A stretch of DNA of 64,000 nucleotides from DASZHJ01 sp963735465 (GTDB lineage Bacteria > Pseudomonadota > Alphaproteobacteria > ATCC43930 > CGMCC-115725). The translations under genes and the position numbers were made by a program. Positions 7,964 to 19,281 of the stretch are shown in pieces. The stretch is taken from assembly GCA_963735465.1 (NCBI GenBank), contig CAVTLA010000001.1, positions 1,674,001-1,738,000 of the forward strand, read 5' to 3'. The number at the start of each line of letters is the position of its first letter. Positions within the stretch are counted from its first letter, which is position 1. The notes beneath the pieces were generated by a model, which searched no databases, was not told the DNA's origin, and was given only the letters and a program-made list of their open reading frames with translations.

Positions 7964-9895
7964 TCACCGCACCTGGAACGCCAGGTACCACGTCACCAGC
8001 AGCACCACGCCGATCATCATGGCGAAGGCGTAGTGGTAGACGTAGCCGGTCTGCAGCCGGCTGGTGCCGACCGAGGCCTGCCGGGTGGTGGCCGCGATGC
8101 CGTCGGGGCCGAGCCCGTCGATGATCATGCCGTCGCCGCCTTTCCAGAGCCCGAAGCCCACCAGCATGGCGCCGCGCACGAAGATGAAGTCGTAGAGCTC
8201 GTCGAAGTACCACTTGTTGAGCAGGAACAGGTAGACCGGGCGGAACATCGTCGCCGCCGCCGCGGGAATGCCGGGCCGGTAGATGTAGGAGAGCCAGGCG
8301 ACGGCGATGCCCGCGAGTGCCATCAGGAGCGGCAGCAGGGAGATGATCTCGGGCACGTGCTCGGCGCCTTCGATGGTGTTGTGCGCCGGCAGGATCAGGA
8401 TCGACTCCCGCCAGAACGCCTCATGCCCCTCGCCGACGAAGCTGTGATAGCCCAGGAACCCCGCCACCACGGCGCCGGTCGCCAGCACCACCAGCGGCAG
8501 GATCATCACCAGCGGCAACTCATGCACGTGGTGCATGGTCTCGTGATCGGCCCGCGGCGCACCGTGGAAGGTCAGGAACAGCAGGCGCCAGGAGTAGAAG
8601 GCGGTGAGGAAGGCCGCGAAGGTGCCGAGGATGAAGGCGTAGAGGCCGACGCCGCTGTGGGCCGCCCAGGCCGCCTCCAGGATCATGTCCTTGGAGAAAT
8701 ATCCGGCGAAGGGCGGAATGCCCGCGAGCGCCAGGCTGCCGATCCACATGAGGACGTAGGTGACCATCACCAGGCGCCAGATGCCACCCATCTTGCGCAT
8801 GTCCTGCTCGCCGGACATGGCGTGGATGACGGAGCCGGCGCCCAGGAACAGCAGCGCCTTGAAGAAGGCGTGGGTGGTGAGGTGGAAGATCGCCGCGGGA
8901 TAGGCCGAGACGCCGGCGGCGAAGAACATGTAGCCGAGCTGGCTGCAGGTGGAATAGGCGATGACGCGCTTGATGTCGGTCTGCGCCACGCCCACCGTCG
9001 CCGCGAAGAGCGCCGTGGTGCCGCCGACGACCACGACCACCGCCAGCGCCACCGGCGCGTACTCGAAGAGCGGCGAGAAGCGCGCCACCATGAAGACGCC
9101 GGCCGTCACCATGGTGGCGGCGTGGATCAGGGCCGAGACCGGCGTCGGGCCTTCCATGGCGTCCGGCAGCCAGGTGTGGAGGCCGATCTGCGCCGACTTA
9201 CCCATGGCGCCGACGAACAGCAGGATGCAGGTGACGGTGAGGGCGTCCACCTGCCAGCCGAGGAAGTTGAGGGTGAGGCCGGCCCGGTCCGGCGCCGCCT
9301 TGAACACCTCGTCGAAATGCAGCGAGCCGAAGATGTAGTAGACCGCGAAGATGCCGAGCACGAAGCCGAAGTCGCCGACCCGGTTCACCACGAAGGCCTT
9401 GATCGCCGCCGCATTCGCCGAGGGCCTGTCGTACCAGAAGCCGACCAGCAGGTATGAGCAGAGACCGACGCCCTCCCAGCCGAAGAACAGCTGCACGAAA
9501 TTGTCCGCCGTCACCAGCATCAGCATGAAGAAGGTGAAGAGGCTGAGATAGCTCATGAAGCGCGGGATCGAGGGATCGTGCGCCATGTAGCCGACGGAAT
9601 AGACGTGCACCATGGCGGAGACCACGGTCACCACCAGCACCATGACGGCGCTCAGCGTGTCGAAGCGCAGCGCCCAGTCAACCTGGAGCTTGCCGGCGTC
9701 GATCCAGACGAAGAGCGGCGTCACGAACTCGTCGCCGCCCATCGCCACCTTGAAGAACAGCACGATGCCCAGCACCGCCGCGAGCAGGAGCCCGCCGCAG
9801 GTGACGATCTGGGCGCCGCGGTCGCCGATCCAGCGGCCGAAGAAGCCGGCGATGATGGCGCCGAGGAACGGCAGGAATACGACGGCGACGGACAC
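7964..9895 (-). CDS. nuoL: NADH-quinone oxidoreductase subunit L
   Basis: Distal proton-pumping membrane subunit of complex I that also carries the long lateral helix. The 643-residue product is intact. The family signatures FFGWEGVGLCSYLLVGFW, QIGLHTWLPDAMEGPTPVSA and THAFFKALLFLGAGSVIHAM are all present. It lies 4 bp after nuoK and 10 bp before nuoM, in the standard operon order. Confidence 0.97.
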   Translation of the reverse strand: MSVAVVFLPFLGAIIAGFFGRWIGDRGAQIVTCGGLLLAAVLGIVLFFKVAMGGDEFVTPLFVWIDAGKLQVDWALRFDTLSAVMVLVVTVVSAMVHVYSVGYMAHDPSIPRFMSYLSLFTFFMLMLVTADNFVQLFFGWEGVGLCSYLLVGFWYDRPSANAAAIKAFVVNRVGDFGFVLGIFAVYYIFGSLHFDEVFKAAPDRAGLTLNFLGWQVDALTVTCILLFVGAMGKSAQIGLHTWLPDAMEGPTPVSALIHAATMVTAGVFMVARFSPLFEYAPVALAVVVVVGGTTALFAATVGVAQTDIKRVIAYSTCSQLGYMFFAAGVSAYPAAIFHLTTHAFFKALLFLGAGSVIHAMSGEQDMRKMGGIWRLVMVTYVLMWIGSLALAGIPPFAGYFSKDMILEAAWAAHSGVGLYAFILGTFAAFLTAFYSWRLLFLTFHGAPRADHETMHHVHELPLVMILPLVVLATGAVVAGFLGYHSFVGEGHEAFWRESILILPAHNTIEGAEHVPEIISLLPLLMALAGIAVAWLSYIYRPGIPAAAATMFRPVYLFLLNKWYFDELYDFIFVRGAMLVGFGLWKGGDGMIIDGLGPDGIAATTRQASVGTSRLQTGYVYHYAFAMMIGVVLLVTWYLAFQVR

Positions 9896-9899
9896 CCGG

Positions 9900-10211
9900 T
9901 CAGCCCTTCATGAGGTTGATGTCTTCGACCGCGATGGTGCCGCGGTTGCGGAAATAGACCACGAGGATGGCAAGCCCGATCGCCGCCTCCGCCGCCGCCA
10001 CCGTCAGCACGAACATGGCGAAGATCTGGCCGACGAGATCGTGCAGGAAGGCGGAGAACGCGACGAAGTTGATGTTGACGGCCAGCAGCATGAGCTCGAT
10101 CGACATCAGGATGATGATGACGTTCTTGCGGTTGAGGAAGATGCCGAAGATCCCCAGCGTGAACAGGATCGACGACACCGTGAGGTAATGGGCAAGCCCG
10201 ATCTGCCACAT
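9900..10211 (-). CDS. nuoK: NADH-quinone oxidoreductase subunit K
   Basis: Small proton-channel membrane subunit of complex I with 103 residues and three predicted helices. The two conserved intramembrane glutamates are seen in MSIELMLLAVNINF and AAAEAAIGLAILV. It is spaced 2 bp from nuoJ and 4 bp from nuoL. Confidence 0.97.
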   Translation of the reverse strand: MWQIGLAHYLTVSSILFTLGIFGIFLNRKNVIIILMSIELMLLAVNINFVAFSAFLHDLVGQIFAMFVLTVAAAEAAIGLAILVVYFRNRGTIAVEDINLMKG

Positions 10212-10213
10212 GT

Positions 10214-10828
10214 TCAGACGCCCTCCCCGCTTCGCACCTTGACCAGCTCCACGGTCTCGGTGCGTATCCTTGCGATCTGACCGGAGATGCGCTGCTTGCG
10301 CACGCCCTCCCGGGAGCGGAGCGTCAGCACGATGGCGCCGATCATGGCGATGAGCAGGATCACGCCCGAGGCCTGGAAGACGTAGACGTAGCGCGTATAG
10401 AGCAGCAGGCCCAGCGCCGCGGTGTTGCTGGTCTGGGCCGCGGCGGGCGACGGCGCCGTCACCGCCAGGCCCACGTCGGGGACGGTGATCCAGGCGCCGA
10501 ACACCAGGAACAGCTCCGCCAGCAGCACCAGCCCCACCATCCCGCCGACCGGCAGGTAGCGCAGGAAGCCCTCGCGCAGCTCGACGAAATTGATGTCGAG
10601 CATCATCACCACGAAGAGGAACAGGACGGCGACCGCGCCGACGTAGACCACCACCAGGATCATCGCCAGGAACTCGGCGCCCAGCAGCACGAAGAGGCCC
10701 GCGGCATTAAAGAAGGCGAGGATCAGGAACAGGACGGAATGCACGGGATTGCGCGCCGAGATCACCATCGCGCCCGAAGCGACGGCGACGATGGCGAAGA
10801 GATAGAAGGCGAGCGCCTGGATGACCAT
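10214..10828 (-). CDS. nuoJ: NADH-quinone oxidoreductase subunit J
   Basis: Membrane subunit of complex I (204 residues, five predicted helices) that contains the helix III pi-bulge linked to redox coupling. The family motifs NPVHSVLFLILAFFNAAG and EFLAMILVVVYVGAVAVLFL are visible. The soluble C-terminal tail is basic. It lies 9 bp after nuoI and 2 bp before nuoK. Confidence 0.96.
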   Translation of the reverse strand: MVIQALAFYLFAIVAVASGAMVISARNPVHSVLFLILAFFNAAGLFVLLGAEFLAMILVVVYVGAVAVLFLFVVMMLDINFVELREGFLRYLPVGGMVGLVLLAELFLVFGAWITVPDVGLAVTAPSPAAAQTSNTAALGLLLYTRYVYVFQASGVILLIAMIGAIVLTLRSREGVRKQRISGQIARIRTETVELVKVRSGEGV

Positions 10829-10837
10829 GTCAGCGGC

Positions 10838-11326
10838 TCACCGGTAGGGCGCGTCGAGGGCGAGGTTGGCGGCGATCTCGCTCTCCCAGCGGTCGCCGTT
10901 CGCGAGCAGCTTGTCCTTGTCGTAGAACAGCTCCTCCCGGGTCTCGGCGGCGAACTCGAAGTTCGGCCCCTCGACGATGGCGTCCACCGGGCAGGCTTCC
11001 TGGCAGAAGCCGCAGTAGATGCACTTGGTCATGTCGATGTCGTAGCGCGTGGTGCGCCGGCTGCCGTCCTCGCGCGGCTCCGCCTCGATGGTGATGGCGA
11101 GCGCCGGGCAGACCGCCTCGCAGAGCTTGCACGCGATGCAGCGCTCCTCGCCGTTGGCATAGCGCCGGAGCGCGTGCTCGCCGCGGAAGCGGGGCGAGAG
11201 CGGCCCCTTCTCGAAGGGGTAGTTCACCGTCACCGGCCGCTTGAACATGTAGCTCAGCGTCAGGCCGAGGCCGCGGACCAGCTCCACCAGCAGCAGGCCG
11301 CGCGCGGTGCGATCGAGGAATGCCAT
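10838..11326 (-). CDS. nuoI: NADH-quinone oxidoreductase subunit I
   Basis: Peripheral-arm subunit of complex I holding two [4Fe-4S] clusters (N6a and N6b). The 162-residue protein has both ferredoxin motifs, CIACKLCEAVCP and CIYCGFCQEACP. The start ATG giving MAFLDRTARGLLLVE fits the family. A 37-bp gap separates it from nuoH. Confidence 0.97.
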   Translation of the reverse strand: MAFLDRTARGLLLVELVRGLGLTLSYMFKRPVTVNYPFEKGPLSPRFRGEHALRRYANGEERCIACKLCEAVCPALAITIEAEPREDGSRRTTRYDIDMTKCIYCGFCQEACPVDAIVEGPNFEFAAETREELFYDKDKLLANGDRWESEIAANLALDAPYR

Positions 11327-11363
11327 CGCTCAGCCTCCTTGGGCTCGAGTGCATGAATCGAGC

Positions 11364-12386
11364 TCATTTCGGGACCCATCCCGTGGCCACCAGCACGCCG
11401 GCGGTCAGCACCAGCCAGAACAGCGAGAACGGCAGGAACACCTTCCAGCCCAGGCGCATGAGCTGGTCGTAGCGGTAGCGCGGGAAGGTCGCGCGCACCC
11501 AGAGAAAGCAGAAGCACATGAAGCCGATCTTCAGCCCGAACCAGATCCAGCCGGGGATCCAGGTGAAGGGCGCCACGCCGAAAGGCGCCAGCCAGCCGCC
11601 GAGGAACAGGATGCTGGTCATCGCGCTCACCAGGATCATGTTCGCGTATTCGCCGAGGTAGAAGAGCGCGAAGGTCATGGCGGAGTATTCGACGAAGTAG
11701 CCCGCCACCAGCTCGGACTCGCCTTCGACGAGATCGAAGGGCGAGCGGTTGGTCTCGGCCAGGCCCGAGACGAAGAAGATGATCGCCATCGGGAAGAGCG
11801 GGATCACGAACCAGACGTGGCGCTGGGCCAGCACGATGTCGGAGAGGTTGAGCGAGCCGACGCAGAGCAGCACGCTCACCATGACGAAGCCGATCGAGAC
11901 CTCGTAGGACACCATCTGCGCCGCCGAGCGCAGCGCACCCAGGAAGGCGTATTTCGAGTTGGAGGCCCAGCCCGCCATGATGATGCCGTAGACGCCGAGC
12001 GAGCTGATGGCGAAGAGGTAGAGGATGCCGACGTTGATGTTGGCGAGCACCACGCCGGCGTCGAAGGGGATCACCGCCCAGGCCACCAGGCTCAGCACGA
12101 AGGTGAGGACCGGCGCCAGGACGAAGACCACCTGGTTGGCGCCGCTCGGCACCACCGTCTCCTTGAGGAGAAGCTTGAGGCCGTCGGCGAGCGGCTGCAG
12201 GAGTCCGAAGGGCCCCACGACGTTGGGGCCTTTGCGGAGCTGCGCCCAGGCCAGCACCTTGCGCTCGGCGTAGGTGAAATATGCCACGCCCACCAGCAGC
12301 GGCACGATGATTGCCAGGATCTCCAGCACCATGATGGTGAGGGGATACGTGACGATCGTCACGATGAGGGTCCAGAGACTAGCCAT
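11364..12386 (-). CDS. nuoH: NADH-quinone oxidoreductase subunit H
   Basis: Membrane subunit of complex I (340 residues, about eight helices) forming the floor of the quinone chamber at the junction with the peripheral arm. The signatures AYFTYAERKVLAWAQLRKGP, AETNRSPFDLVEGESELVAG and WVRATFPRYRYDQLM are present. Its start overlaps the nuoG stop by 8 bp. Confidence 0.97.
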   Translation of the reverse strand: MASLWTLIVTIVTYPLTIMVLEILAIIVPLLVGVAYFTYAERKVLAWAQLRKGPNVVGPFGLLQPLADGLKLLLKETVVPSGANQVVFVLAPVLTFVLSLVAWAVIPFDAGVVLANINVGILYLFAISSLGVYGIIMAGWASNSKYAFLGALRSAAQMVSYEVSIGFVMVSVLLCVGSLNLSDIVLAQRHVWFVIPLFPMAIIFFVSGLAETNRSPFDLVEGESELVAGYFVEYSAMTFALFYLGEYANMILVSAMTSILFLGGWLAPFGVAPFTWIPGWIWFGLKIGFMCFCFLWVRATFPRYRYDQLMRLGWKVFLPFSLFWLVLTAGVLVATGWVPK

Positions 12387-14449
12387 GGGTGCCGGTCTTC
12401 CCCGCCTCGCCGGCAGCCGCCGCGATCATCGCCGCGCATTCCGCCATGGTGGGCGACGCGCGGCTGACGGGATCGGTGCGATAGAAATCCTCGATGGGAT
12501 AGGCGAAGGGCTGCGCCGCCACCGCGCCCTCGGCGCCGAAGCGGCCCCAGACCGCCGGCACCACCGTGTCGATGGTGGCGAAGCTCGGCGCGACGCTGCG
12601 CAGCCGTGCCCGGATCTGCCCAAGGGAGTCATAGGGGAGCTTGTGGCCGAGCACGTCGGAGAGCGCCCGCAGGATCGCCCAGTCCTCGCGCGCGTCGCCG
12701 GGCGGGAAGACGGCGCGGCGGCCGAGCTGCACGCGGCCCTCGGTGTTGACGTAGGTCGCGTCCTTCTCGGTATAGGCGGCGCCCGGCAGCACCACGTCGG
12801 CGCGGTGGGCGCCGGCGTCGCCGTGATGGCCCTGATAGATGACGAAGGCCTTGCCCAGGCGGGCAGTGTCGATCTCGTCGGCGCCGAGGAGATAGACCAC
12901 GGAGATCTCGCCCTTGCCGGCGCCATCGAGGATGCGCGCGACGTCGCGGCCGCCCGGGCCCGGTACGAAGCCCAAATCGAGGCCGCCGACCCGCGCCGCC
13001 GCCGTGTGCAGCACGTTGAAGCCGTTCCAGCCGTCGCGGACGAGACCGTAGGTCTCGGCGAGCTTGCGCGCCTTGCCGAGGATCGCGGCGCCGTCGGGAC
13101 GGGCCAGGGCCCCCTGCCCCAGGATCAGCATCGGCGCCTTGGCGGATTTGAGCGTCTCGGACCAGGAATGCGTTCCCGCGATGAGGGCGTCGAGCACGTC
13201 GGGACCGGTGCCGAGCACGGTGACGGGATAGGTCAGGTCGACGGCGGGGCCGATGGCGCCCACCTTGAAGTGGCCCATGAGCCAGCGCTTGCGCAGGCGC
13301 GCATTCACCAGCGCCGCCTCGTGGCGCGGATTGGTGCCGATGAGGAGGCAGACATCCGCCTTCTCGATGCCGGCGATCGTCGTATTGAATAGGTACCCCG
13401 CGCGCGTCGTCGGATCGAGGGCGGCGCCGTCCTGGCGGCAGTCGAGGTTGGGCGAGCCCAGCGCCGCCATCAGATCCCTAAGCGCCAGCATCGCCTCGGC
13501 ATCGACGAGGTCGCCGGCTATGGCGGCGATCGCCGTCCCCGCCACGCCGGTGAGGCGCGCGGCGATCGCATCGAAAGCCTCGCGCCAGCCGGCCTCGACG
13601 AGCTTGCCGTTCTTGCGCAGGAACGGCCGGTCGAGACGGCGGCGGGTGAGCCCGTCGGCGGCGAAGCGGCTCTTGTCGTTGAGCCACTCCTCGTTCACGT
13701 CGTCGTTGAGCCGCGGCAGCACGCGCAGCACCTGGGCGCCCCGGGCGTCGACGCGGATGTTGCTGCCGACGGCGTCGAGGACGTCGACGGATTCCGTCTT
13801 GGTGAGCTCCCACGGCCGCGCCACGAAGGCGTAGGGCTTGGAGGTGAGCGCGCCCACCGGGCAGAGATCGATGATGTTGGCGGAGAGCTCCGAGGTCAGC
13901 GAGCGCTCGATGTAGGTGCCGATCTCCATGTGCTCGCCGCGGCTGGTGGCGCCCAGCTCCTCGACGCCGGCGACCTCGGTGATGAAGCGGACGCAGCGGG
14001 TGCAGTGGATGCACCGCGTCATCTGCGGTCGCCACCAGCGGTCCGAAATCCTTCTCCTTCACCGCCCGCTTGTCCTCGACGTAGCGGCTGCGGCCGAGGC
14101 CATAGGCCATGGCCTGGTCCTGCAGGTCGCACTCGCCGCCCTGGTCGCAGATCGGGCAGTCCAGGGGATGGTTGATCAGCAGGAATTCCATCACGCCGTG
14201 GCGCGCCTTGCGCGCGCGCTCGGACTCCGTGTGGACGACCATGCCGTCCGCCGCCGGCATGCAGCAGGAGGCCACCGGCTTCGGCGACTTCTCGATGTCG
14301 ACGAGGCACATGCGGCAGTTGCCGGCGATCGACAGGCGCTGGTGATAGCAGAAGAACGGCACCTCGACGCCGGCCATCTGGCAGGCCTGGAGCACGGTGG
14401 CGCCGGGAGGAGTCTCGACCGCGATGCCGTTGATGGTGAGCTTGGGCAT
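12379..14449 (-). CDS. nuoG: NADH-quinone oxidoreductase subunit G, broken by one extra base
   Basis: Largest peripheral-arm subunit of complex I. The N-terminal [2Fe-2S] domain (ETPPGATVLQACQMAGVEVP, GNCRMCLVDIE) and the cysteine cluster CPICDQGGECDLQDQAM are in one frame. After KDFGPLVAT the frame is lost. Removing one base near 14026 continues it as QMTRCIHCTRCVRFITEVAG and gives about 689 residues. The start ATG at 14447-14449 gives MPKLTINGIAVETPPG. It is separated from nuoF by a 182-bp gap that holds repeat family A, unusual within this otherwise compact operon. Confidence 0.93.
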
Positions 14450-14480
14450 CAGACGGGTTCCTTGCGACTTGCCGGTATCG

Positions 14481-14598
14481 TGCGTCCTTCGACTCGCCCG
14501 CTGCGCGGGCGGCTCAGGATGAGGATCTTTTGAGTGTGCAACCCACAATGGCCCTCATCCTGAGCCGTGCCCGAAGGGCACGAGTTCGAAGGACGCAG
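14481..14598. repeat. Intergenic repeat, family A copy 1
   Basis: The ends TGCGTCCTTCGA (14481) and TTCGAAGGACGCA (14585-14597) are inverted. Inside are CTCAGGATGAGG and its complement CCTCATCCTGAG and a hairpin around GCCCGCTGCGCGGGC. The 118-bp unit resembles copies at 29412-29526 and 52092-52209. It is a palindromic BIME-like unit placed between nuoF and nuoG. Confidence 0.75.
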
Positions 14599-14631
14599 GA
14601 TATCCGTGCAACACCATCATCCCCATCGCTC

Positions 14632-15905
<1,274 letters not shown>

Positions 15906-15919
<14 letters not shown>

Positions 15920-16541
15920 TCGGATCTCCCGTCACCGCGATGTCCTTGAGGGTGGTCTTGCCGCCTTCCGGCGCCGAGCCCTGGCGCCTCTTCACCGAGC
16001 CCACCGGCGGCGGCGCACCGCGCCGGAGCGCATCGAGAAGCGCCTCGGTGGAGGCCGCGTCCAGATCCTCGTAGAAGTCGTCGTTCACCTGGATGATCGG
16101 CGCGTTGACGCAGCCGCCGAGGCATTCGACTTCCATGGTGGAGAACATCCCATCTGCCGTGCTCTCGCCGACGTGGATGCCGAGCTTCTTCTCGCAGGTC
16201 TTGACCACCTCGTCGGAGCCCCGGAGCCAGCACGGCGTCGTCGTGCAGATCTGCAGCAGGTATTTCCCCACGGGCTTCAGGTTGAACATCGTGTAGAAGG
16301 TCGCGACCTCGTAGACGCGGATGCGGGCGAGGTCGAGCATCTCGGCCACCACGTCCATGGCGGCGCGCGGCAGCCAGTTGTCGTGCTGGCGTTGCGCCAG
16401 GTCGAGGAGCGGCAGCACCGCGCTCGCCTGCCGTCCCGGCGGGTACTTGGCGATGAACGCCTTGGCCTTCGCCAGGTTCTCGGGGGTGAAGGCGAAAGTC
16501 GCGGGTTGCGCCACCGCGGCGCCGTCGCTGGCACTGCTCAT
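15906..16541 (-). CDS. nuoE: NADH-quinone oxidoreductase subunit E
   Basis: Peripheral-arm subunit of complex I carrying the N1a [2Fe-2S] cluster. The 211-residue product has the thioredoxin-like fold with the four cysteines in CTTTPCWLRG and CLGGCVNAP. A C-terminal tail after ALLDALRRG is lysine- and glycine-rich, as in other alphaproteobacterial NuoE. The start ATG at 16539-16541 lies inside the end of nuoD, a 4-bp overlap. Confidence 0.95.
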
Positions 16542-17740
16542 CGGTCGATGCTCCCGAACACGATGTCCATGGAGCCGATGATCGCCACCACGTCCGCCAG
16601 CATGTGGCCGCGCCCCATGAAATCCGTCGCCTGCAGGAAGGCGAAGTCCGGGCAGCGGATCTTGCAGCGGTAAGGCTTGTTGGTGCCGTCGGAGACGAGG
16701 TAGACCGCGAACTCGCCCTTGGGCGCCTCGACGGCCGTATAGGTCTCCCCCGCCGGCACGTGATAGCCCTCGGTGTAGAGCTTGAAGTGATGGATCAGGG
16801 CCTCCATGGAGGTCTTCATCTCGGCGCGCGGCGGCGGCGCCACCTTGCGGTCGGTCGTGGCGATCGGGCCCACCGGCATCTTCTCCAGCGCCTGCTTCAT
16901 GATGCGCACGGACTGGCGCATTTCCTCGACCCGCACGAGATAGCGGTCCCAGCAGTCGCCGTTCTTGCCGATGGGAATGTCGAAATCCATCTCGGCGTAG
17001 GTGTCGTAGGGCTGCGCCTTGCGCAGATCCCAGGGGATGCCGGAGCCGCGCAGCATCGGGCCGGAGAAGCCCCAGTCGAGGGCATCCTCGGCGCTGACCC
17101 GGCCGATGTCGACGGTGCGCTGCTTGAAGATGCGGTTCTCCGTCAGCAGGGTCTCGAGATCGTCGATCCGCGCCGGGAACTGCTCGCAGAAGCCGTTGAT
17201 ATCCTCGGCGAGGCCCGCCGGCATGTCCTGGTGCACGCCGCCCGGCCGGAAATAGGCCGAATGGAAGCGCGCGCCGGAGACGCGCTCGTAGAACTCCAGC
17301 AGGATCTCGCGCTCCTCGAAGGCCCAGAGCAGCGGCGTGATCGCGCCCACGTCGAGGGCGAAGGTGGTGATGTTGAGGAGGTGATTGAGGATCCGGGTGA
17401 TCTCGGAGAACAGCACGCGGATGTATTGCGCCCGGGGCGGCGCCGTGATCCCCATCAGCTTCTCGACGCCGAGCGCGTAGGCATGCTCCTGGCACATCGG
17501 CGAGACGTAGTCGAGGCGGTCGAAATACGGCACCGCCTGGAGGTAGGTCTTGTACTCGATCAGCTTCTCGGTGCCGCGGTGCAGGAGGCCGATATGCGGA
17601 TCGGCGCGCTCGACGATCTCGCCGTCCATCTCCAGGACGAGGCGCAGCACGCCGTGGGCCGCCGGATGCTGCGGCCCGAAGTTCATCGTGAAGCTCTTGA
17701 GCTGCGCGTCGGCGCGCGCCCGGTCCGAGACGTCGGTCAT
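16538..17740 (-). CDS. nuoD: NADH-quinone oxidoreductase subunit D
   Basis: 49-kDa-type subunit of complex I that forms the quinone-binding site with NuoB. The 400-residue product is intact. It contains MNFGPQHPAAHGVLRLVLE, LLHRGTEKLIEYKTYLQA, YFDRLDYVSPMCQEHAYAL and the C-terminal ending MDIVFGSIDR. It overlaps nuoC and nuoE by 4 bp each. Confidence 0.97.
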   Translation of the reverse strand: MTDVSDRARADAQLKSFTMNFGPQHPAAHGVLRLVLEMDGEIVERADPHIGLLHRGTEKLIEYKTYLQAVPYFDRLDYVSPMCQEHAYALGVEKLMGITAPPRAQYIRVLFSEITRILNHLLNITTFALDVGAITPLLWAFEEREILLEFYERVSGARFHSAYFRPGGVHQDMPAGLAEDINGFCEQFPARIDDLETLLTENRIFKQRTVDIGRVSAEDALDWGFSGPMLRGSGIPWDLRKAQPYDTYAEMDFDIPIGKNGDCWDRYLVRVEEMRQSVRIMKQALEKMPVGPIATTDRKVAPPPRAEMKTSMEALIHHFKLYTEGYHVPAGETYTAVEAPKGEFAVYLVSDGTNKPYRCKIRCPDFAFLQATDFMGRGHMLADVVAIIGSMDIVFGSIDR

Positions 17741-18366
17741 GGCTTGGCCCCGCCGGGCTTGTCGCCGCCGGTCGCCTTCTCGTCGCCGGGCAGCAGGTGG
17801 CTCATGCCTTCCCAGGGCGACAGGAAGTCGAAGCTGCGGAATTCCTGCTTGAGCTTCACCGGCTCGTAGACCACCCGCTTCTGGTCCTCGTCGTAGCGCA
17901 CCTCGACGTAGCCGGTGAGCGGGAAGTCCTTGCGGAGCGGATGGCCCTCGAAGCCGTAGTCCGTGAGGATGCGGCGCAGATCCGGATGATCGGAGAAGAA
18001 GATGCCGAAGAGATCCCAGGTCTCGCGCTCGAACCAGCCGGCGGAGTTGAAGACGCCGGTGACCGAGGGCACCGGCTGCACCTCGTCGGTCGCGACCTTC
18101 ACGCGGACGCGGCGGTTGTGCTTGAGGCTGAGGAGATTGTAGACGACCTCGAAGCGCTCCGGCCGCTCGGGATAGTCGACGCCGCAGACGTCCTGCAACA
18201 CCCTGAAGAGGCAGCGCGGATCGTCCCGGAGATAGGTCAGGACGGCGACGATCGCCTCGCGCCGGGCCCAGAGGATGAGCTCGCCGCGCACGATCTCGCT
18301 GCGCAGGATGTCCTGCGGCAACGCGGCGGTGGTCTGGTCGGCGAATTCCTGCAATGGCTCTGTCAT
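17737..18366 (-). CDS. nuoC: NADH-quinone oxidoreductase subunit C
   Basis: 30-kDa-type peripheral subunit of complex I. The 209-residue product contains the signature ERETWDLFGIFFSDHPDLRR and ILTDYGFEGHPLRKDFPL. The start ATG giving MTEPLQEFADQT is preferred because upstream in-frame sequence overlaps nuoB and is not NuoC-like. A 25-bp gap separates it from nuoB. Confidence 0.96.
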   Translation of the reverse strand: MTEPLQEFADQTTAALPQDILRSEIVRGELILWARREAIVAVLTYLRDDPRCLFRVLQDVCGVDYPERPERFEVVYNLLSLKHNRRVRVKVATDEVQPVPSVTGVFNSAGWFERETWDLFGIFFSDHPDLRRILTDYGFEGHPLRKDFPLTGYVEVRYDEDQKRVVYEPVKLKQEFRSFDFLSPWEGMSHLLPGDEKATGGDKPGGAKP

Positions 18367-18391
18367 CGTCCGGTCTCGGTCGGAAGCTCTG

Positions 18392-18925
18392 TCAACGCGC
18401 GAACACACGCTCCCGCTTGATCTTTTTTTGCAGCTGCAGCAGCCCGTAGACCAGCGCCTCGGCGGTAGGCGGGCAGCCCGGCACGTAGATGTCGACCGGC
18501 ACGATACGGTCGCAGCCCCGCACAACGGAATAGGAATAATGATAGTAGCCGCCGCCGTTGGCGCAGGACCCCATGGAGATCACCCAGCGCGGCTCCGCCA
18601 TCTGGTCGTAGACCTTGCGCAGCGCCGGCGCCATCTTGTTGGTGAGGGTGCCGGCGACGATCATGACGTCGGACTGGCGCGGGCTCGGGCGCGGCACGAT
18701 GCCGAAGCGGTCCAGGTCGTAGCGGCTGGCGTAGCTGTGCATCATCTCGACGGCGCAGCAGGCGAGCCCGAAGGTCATCGGCCAGAGCGACCCGGTCCGG
18801 GCCCAGTTCACGAGCTTGTCGACCTGAGTCACGATGAAGCCCTTGTCGCGGATCTCGTCGGCGACGCGCTTCAGCAGTGCGTCCTGATCCGTGGCCGGCG
18901 CAACGGTGCCCGCGCTCACTCCCAT
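18392..18925 (-). CDS. nuoB: NADH-quinone oxidoreductase subunit B
   Basis: Subunit holding the terminal N2 [4Fe-4S] cluster next to the quinone site. The 177-residue protein has the paired cysteines in FGLACCAVEMMH and the other two in MGSCANGGGYY and YVPGCPPTAEAL. The ATG giving MGVSAGTVAPATDQDALL overlaps the end of nuoA by 10 bp, which supports this start. Confidence 0.96.
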   Translation of the reverse strand: MGVSAGTVAPATDQDALLKRVADEIRDKGFIVTQVDKLVNWARTGSLWPMTFGLACCAVEMMHSYASRYDLDRFGIVPRPSPRQSDVMIVAGTLTNKMAPALRKVYDQMAEPRWVISMGSCANGGGYYHYSYSVVRGCDRIVPVDIYVPGCPPTAEALVYGLLQLQKKIKRERVFAR

Positions 18926-19281
18926 TCGAGAGCTCCCTTCTTCCACTCGTAGACGAAACCCACCGTCAGCACCGCCAGGAACACGATCATCGACCAGAAC
19001 CCGAACATGCCGATCGCCCCCAGGGTCACCGCCCAGGGAAACAGGAACGCCACCTCCAGGTCGAAGATGATGAAGAGGATGGCGACCAGGTAATAGCGCA
19101 CGTCGAACTTGCTGCGGGCGTCGTCGAAGGGCTCGAAGCCGCATTCGTAGGGCGACAGCTTCTCGGAATCCGGCCGCTGGCGGGCGATGATGTAGGAGGC
19201 CAGCACGATCACCAGCGACAGTCCCAGGGCGATTCCCAGGAAGACCAGGATCGGCAGATACTCGCGCAGCAGGCTTTCCAT
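18916..19281 (-). CDS. nuoA: NADH-quinone oxidoreductase subunit A
   Basis: Small membrane subunit of complex I (121 residues, three helices) and first gene of the nuo operon. The conserved loop SPYECGFEPFDDARSKFDVRYY, with its key cysteine, is present. A GAGGAG ribosome binding site lies 7 bp upstream of the ATG. No convincing sigma-70 promoter is seen in the 160 bp up to tRNA-Asp, although the region contains a hairpin (19404-19421, GCCCGCG/CGCGGGC). Confidence 0.96.
   Translation of the reverse strand: MESLLREYLPILVFLGIALGLSLVIVLASYIIARQRPDSEKLSPYECGFEPFDDARSKFDVRYYLVAILFIIFDLEVAFLFPWAVTLGAIGMFGFWSMIVFLAVLTVGFVYEWKKGALEWE

Noticed and set aside
6694..9457. Long plus-strand frames opposite nuoM and nuoL
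   Set aside because: The translated products are Arg/His/Asp-rich shadows of the real minus-strand genes.
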